This document shows, piece by piece, positions 5,245-7,976 of a stretch of DNA of 7,976 nucleotides. The first letter of the stretch is position 1. Each line of letters begins with the position of its first letter. Source of the DNA: Oscillibacter sp. Lineage in GTDB: Bacteria > Bacillota > Clostridia > Oscillospirales > Oscillospiraceae. Under the pieces are notes generated by a model, which was not told the origin of the DNA, made no database searches, and was given only the letters and a program-made list of their open reading frames with translations. The DNA is taken from assembly GCA_009773995.1 (NCBI GenBank), contig VSMY01000112.1, positions 1 through 7,976 of the forward strand, given 5' to 3'. Position numbers and translations under genes: made by a program.

Positions 5245-6792
5245 GTGATTCAGAACATCATCGCCCTCATCATAGGGCTGGTGGCCGGCGGCGTGATTTG
5301 CTTCCCGCTTGGTATTCGCTATCGGAAGAACGTCTCTGAAAAAGAAATCTCCAGCGCCGAGGAAGAGGGAACGCGCATCGTCAACGAGGCCATCAAAAGC
5401 GCCGAATCCAAAAAGCGCGAGGCCTTGCTCGAGGCCAAGGAGGAGATCTTAAAAAACCGCAGCGAGTACGAGAAGGAAGTCAAGGAACGCCGCGCCGACC
5501 TTCAGCGGCAGGAAAACCGCCTGCAGCAGAAGGAGGAAAACCTCGACCGGAAGATTGAGGCCGTGGAAAAGAAAGAGGAGTCCCTGACCCAGAAGCACGC
5601 CGCCATCGACAAGGAAACCGAGGAAATCAAGCTTGTCAAGCGCGGCCAAACTGAAATGCTGGAGCGCATTTCCGGCTTTACCACCGAGGAGGCCAAGCAG
5701 TACCTCATCGACCAGGTGGAGGCTGAAGTCACCCATGAGACCGCCCTCAAAATCAAAGAGGTGGAGTCCCGGATGAAGGAGGAATGCGACGCCAGGGCCC
5801 GGGAAATCGTGGCCCAGGCCATCCAGCGCTGTGCCGCCGACCAGGTGGCCGATATGACCGTCAGTGTGGTCCCCCTGCCCAATGACGAGATGAAGGGCCG
5901 CATCATCGGCCGGGAAGGCCGGAACATCCGCACCATCGAGACCCTGACCGGGGTGGACCTCATCATCGACGACACGCCGGAGGCCATCACCGTCTCCTGC
6001 TTCGAGCCGGTCCGCCGGGAGATTGCCCGCCTGGCCCTGGAGAAGCTGATTTCCGACGGGCGCATCCACCCCACCCACATCGAGGAGATGGTAGAAAAGG
6101 CCCGCCGGGAGGTGGACGCCACCATCAAGGCCGAGGGCGAGCGGGTCGTCTTCGAGTGCGGCGTCCGCAGCCTCCACCCGGAGCTGGTGAAGATGCTGGG
6201 CCGCCTCCACTACCGTACCAGCTACGGCCAGAACGTTCTCCAGCACTCCGTGGAGGTCAGCCACATCGCCGGCATGATGGCCGCGGAGCTGGGCGTGGAC
6301 GTTCAGGCCGCGAAACGGGCCGGACTGCTCCACGACCTGGGCAAGTCCGTGGACCACGAGATGGAGGGCACTCATGTGGCCCTGGGCGTGGAATTTGCCC
6401 GGAAGTATAAGGAACGGGAGGAAATCATCCACGCCATTGAAGCCCACCACAACGATGTGGAGCCCAGAACCATTGTTGCCTGCCTGGTCCAGGCCGCGGA
6501 CGCCATTTCCGCCGCCCGGCCCGGCGCCCGCCGCGAGAACCTGGAGAACTACATCAAGCGCCTGGAGCAGCTGGAGACCATCACCGGCTCCTATCCCGGC
6601 GTGGACAAGGCCTTCGCCATCCAGGCAGGCCGGGAGGTCCGGGTTATGGTGAAACCCGAACAGGTCAGCGAGGATCAGATGGTCATCCTGGCAAGGGATC
6701 TGGCCAAGAAAATCGAGGAGGAAATGGAGTACCCCGGTCAAATCAAGGTCCACGTCCTCCGGGAGACCAAAGTGGTCGAGTACGCGAAATAG
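5245..6792 (+). CDS. rny: ribonuclease Y
   Basis: RNase Y is the membrane-anchored endoribonuclease that starts mRNA decay in many Firmicutes. From the GTG start the protein is 515 aa, typical for the family. It has one N-terminal membrane helix (IIALIIGLVAGGVICF, about 5-20) and a long charged coiled coil (about 30-195). A KH RNA-binding domain follows (about 205-270, with GRIIGREGRNIRTIETL at 218-234). Then comes an HD hydrolase domain (about 330-425) with HSVEVSHIAGMM and the metal-binding HD pair in GLLHDLGKS (His363, Asp364), and an AHHNDVEP motif. I prefer GTG at 5245. GGAGG (5229-5233) lies 11 nt upstream of it, whereas the in-frame ATG at 5227 has no Shine-Dalgarno and overlaps that GGAGG. 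The ATG would add six residues (MEESAA). It has no partner gene here. A long structured leader and its own terminator suggest a monocistronic, post-transcriptionally controlled unit. Confidence 0.97.
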   Translation: MIQNIIALIIGLVAGGVICFPLGIRYRKNVSEKEISSAEEEGTRIVNEAIKSAESKKREALLEAKEEILKNRSEYEKEVKERRADLQRQENRLQQKEENLDRKIEAVEKKEESLTQKHAAIDKETEEIKLVKRGQTEMLERISGFTTEEAKQYLIDQVEAEVTHETALKIKEVESRMKEECDARAREIVAQAIQRCAADQVADMTVSVVPLPNDEMKGRIIGREGRNIRTIETLTGVDLIIDDTPEAITVSCFEPVRREIARLALEKLISDGRIHPTHIEEMVEKARREVDATIKAEGERVVFECGVRSLHPELVKMLGRLHYRTSYGQNVLQHSVEVSHIAGMMAAELGVDVQAAKRAGLLHDLGKSVDHEMEGTHVALGVEFARKYKEREEIIHAIEAHHNDVEPRTIVACLVQAADAISAARPGARRENLENYIKRLEQLETITGSYPGVDKAFAIQAGREVRVMVKPEQVSEDQMVILARDLAKKIEEEMEYPGQIKVHVLRETKVVEYAK

Positions 6793-6798
6793 AAATTC

Positions 6799-6820
6799 CC
6801 TCCGCAATGGACTGCGGAGG
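6799..6820 (+). other. hairpin just after the rny stop codon
   Basis: CCTCCGCA (6799-6806) and TGCGGAGG (6813-6820) form a perfect 8-bp stem with a 6-nt loop, starting 6 nt after the rny stop. It is not followed by a T-tract. TTCCCT (6796-6801) can alternatively pair with AGGGAA (6831-6836). It may stabilise the mRNA 3' end together with the terminator that follows. Confidence 0.55.
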
Positions 6821-6836
6821 ACAAGAACGCAGGGAA

Positions 6837-6881
6837 CAGAAAGCGGCCGTGATACCCATCACCGCCGCTTTCTGCTTTTTT
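6837..6881 (+). terminator. intrinsic terminator of rny
   Basis: A perfect 11-bp stem, CAGAAAGCGGC (6837-6847) against GCCGCTTTCTG (6864-6874), continues past one C-C mismatch into a 5-bp inner stem GTGAT/ATCAC with an ACCC loop. A C and six T residues (6876-6881) follow. This is a strong Rho-independent terminator on the plus strand, so the next gene needs its own promoter. Confidence 0.92.
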
Positions 6882-6933
6882 ATAGTCAGCACGGTTGACT
6901 ATATCACCAGTGAAAGAAAGGACGTCGTTTCCC

Positions 6934-7812
6934 ATGAGTGTTCAAAATCTCCTTAACACCCAGCCCCGGACGGACAGCCGCCCAGCCGCCGCCGGACGGA
7001 GCAAGCCGGCGGGCTCCTCCTTCCAGGAGAAGCTGGTCCAAACCTCCGCCGTCGTTGAGGCGGCCCCTATCCATCTCCGTATGCCTACGGAAAACACCGT
7101 CTATTCCGGCGCTCACGCCGGCCGGAACAGCACCATGCAGGAAGTCTATGCGGAATACGCCCCGGACTCCACTCCGGAGGACCCCGTTGTCCGCATCACC
7201 GGCGTGTCGGACAGCGGACCTTATGACTTCACCTGCCATATCAAGGACGTCAATCCCTCCAACGCCTCCTACGCGGAGCTGGCCGCCCTGTACGGCCATT
7301 TGGCAAGAACCGGCGCGCTCCAAATCGCCCCGAGCGGAGACGTGCTCCCCACCGGGCTGGAAACCGGCGATATCACAGAGCGGCGCGACTACCTCAGTAT
7401 GATCGACCGCCACCAGTACGACCCCCATTTTGGCGACGTCTGCAAAGCGCAGGCAGCGGAGCTGCTGGCCGTGTACCAGCCTTACGCCTCCGAAGGCGGA
7501 GTTTCCCGGAGCGCCTCCGCGCCGGACCACAGTGTTCTCATGAAAAACAACCTTCTTTCCGCTCTGGCTGATTTCAAGACCTCCGCCCTGGAGCGGATGG
7601 AGAAGGCCAAGGAGAACGAGGAAGATCAAAAGGCCTGGGAAAAGCTCTTAAAATATCTGGACGCCTGGATCGAATCTCTGCGGGAGGAGGCCGACGTCCG
7701 GAAGATTGCCCAGGCTCACGCCGCCCTGGCGGCCCTCCAGACGGACGCCGAGTCGAATCGCCCGGACCTCGGCGACTATCTCCTGGAGCAGCTGCGAACC
7801 GCCATCGCCTGA
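6934..7812 (+). CDS. soluble protein of unknown function
   Basis: I do not recognise this 292-aa protein. It has no signal peptide and no membrane segment. Residues 1-45 are Ala/Pro/Ser-rich and probably disordered, with a short SFQEKLVQTSA stretch (29-39). A compact middle part (about 85-185) carries DPVVRITGVSDSGPYDFTCHIKDVNP-type sequence (83-108; only key residues matter) and conserved-looking GDITERRDYLSMIDRHQYDP (145-164). The C-terminal part (about 200-292) is rich in Glu, Lys and Ala and likely all-helical. Only two cysteines are present (101, 170). I start at the ATG at 6934, with AAAGGA 11 nt upstream. In-frame TTG (6895) and GTG (6910) starts are possible but lie closer to the rny terminator. 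GC-ending codons match the neighbours, so it looks native. It is convergent with a partial membrane-protein gene 14 bp away. Confidence 0.8.
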   Translation: MSVQNLLNTQPRTDSRPAAAGRSKPAGSSFQEKLVQTSAVVEAAPIHLRMPTENTVYSGAHAGRNSTMQEVYAEYAPDSTPEDPVVRITGVSDSGPYDFTCHIKDVNPSNASYAELAALYGHLARTGALQIAPSGDVLPTGLETGDITERRDYLSMIDRHQYDPHFGDVCKAQAAELLAVYQPYASEGGVSRSASAPDHSVLMKNNLLSALADFKTSALERMEKAKENEEDQKAWEKLLKYLDAWIESLREEADVRKIAQAHAALAALQTDAESNRPDLGDYLLEQLRTAIA

Positions 7813-7826
7813 TGGAGTTCCCCCTA

Positions 7827-7976
7827 TTATAGACACACGCCGCGCAGCCAGGGCAGCGCCCCCCATTGGACGCTTGCCAGCAGCGCGGGCAGCAGCCACA
7901 GGCTCCCCCCGGTCTTCCATATGACGCAGGCGATCAACCCTGACAAAGCCGCCGCCGTAACCGTCCCCGCCCAGCG
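7827..7976 (-). CDS. C-terminal end of a probable membrane protein (cut by window edge)
   Basis: Reading in from the right edge, an open frame of 49 codons ends at a TAA with an adjacent in-frame TAG. It contains two hydrophobic stretches (TVTAAALSGLIACVIW and LWLLPALLASVQWGALPWL) separated by a short KTGGS turn. Third codon positions are mostly G or C, as in the neighbouring genes. The pattern fits the last two helices of a small transporter-like protein. A loose resemblance to AzlD-type branched-chain amino acid exporter subunits is not enough to name it. The start lies outside the window. Confidence 0.5.
   Translation of the reverse strand, partial: RWAGTVTAAALSGLIACVIWKTGGSLWLLPALLASVQWGALPWLRGVCL

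Noticed and set aside
4931..5248. Open frames of about 100 codons on both strands of the rny leader
   Set aside because: The plus-strand frame needs a TTG start with no Shine-Dalgarno directly after the promoter. Both products are Arg/Pro-rich with no familiar motif, as expected from GC-rich structured RNA.
5449..6807. 452-codon minus-strand open frame antisense to rny
   Set aside because: Its Leu/Gly/His-rich composition mirrors rny codons on the opposite strand. No ribosome-binding site or recognisable domain was seen, and rny is unmistakable.
6895..6900. TTGACT as a -35 box for the orphan gene at 6934
   Set aside because: No plausible -10 box lies 16-18 bp downstream.
7648..7920. 90-codon minus-strand frame near the right edge
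   Set aside because: It mostly overlaps the orphan gene antisense. A different minus frame (7827-7976) gives a hydrophobic, GC3-rich product running into the edge and is more credible.

Overview
The window reads as ordinary chromosome from a GC-rich, Gram-positive anaerobe of the class Clostridia, most likely an Oscillospiraceae-type gut bacterium. This is an inference from RNase Y, a solitary BioY with a Firmicute-style BirA operator, a CmpB-family membrane protein, a type-4 uracil-DNA glycosylase, strong GGAGG ribosome-binding sites and strongly GC-ending codons. I see no tRNA, rRNA, IS element, CRISPR array or prophage module.

Layout, left to right. Positions 1-151 are gene-free and rich in C/G homopolymers. 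On the minus strand lie bioY (biotin uptake), with a well-formed promoter overlapped by a BirA operator, and then a type-4 [4Fe-4S] uracil-DNA glycosylase with its own promoter and terminator. A CmpB-family membrane protein runs divergently from the glycosylase on the plus strand. It converges, with a 4-bp stop-codon overlap, on a minus-strand operon of an RlmI-like 23S rRNA methyltransferase followed by an MTA/SAH nucleosidase. These two are tightly coupled and functionally matched: the methyltransferase releases S-adenosylhomocysteine and the nucleosidase cleaves it. A divergent plus-strand gene encodes a small amidase with a C-terminal SH3 domain, no signal peptide and an altered first zinc-ligand motif.

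Positions 4806-5244 are a 439-bp gene-free stretch. It holds a near-consensus sigma-A promoter followed by about 265 nt that fold into many local hairpins and end in a T6 run, just before rny (RNase Y). It could be a regulatory 5' leader of rny or a separate small RNA. I cannot assign it to a known RNA family by eye, and it is the best candidate in the window for something undescribed. rny ends at a long, near-perfect intrinsic terminator. After it come a soluble protein of unknown function (292 aa) and, convergent at the right edge, the last 49 codons of a probable membrane protein.

Overall this is a housekeeping region covering cofactor uptake, DNA repair, rRNA modification, SAM by-product recycling, cell-wall hydrolysis and RNA decay. 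I found no multi-gene novel system. The points of interest are the structured RNA upstream of rny, the BirA-controlled bioY promoter, the unusual amidase active site and the orphan protein.
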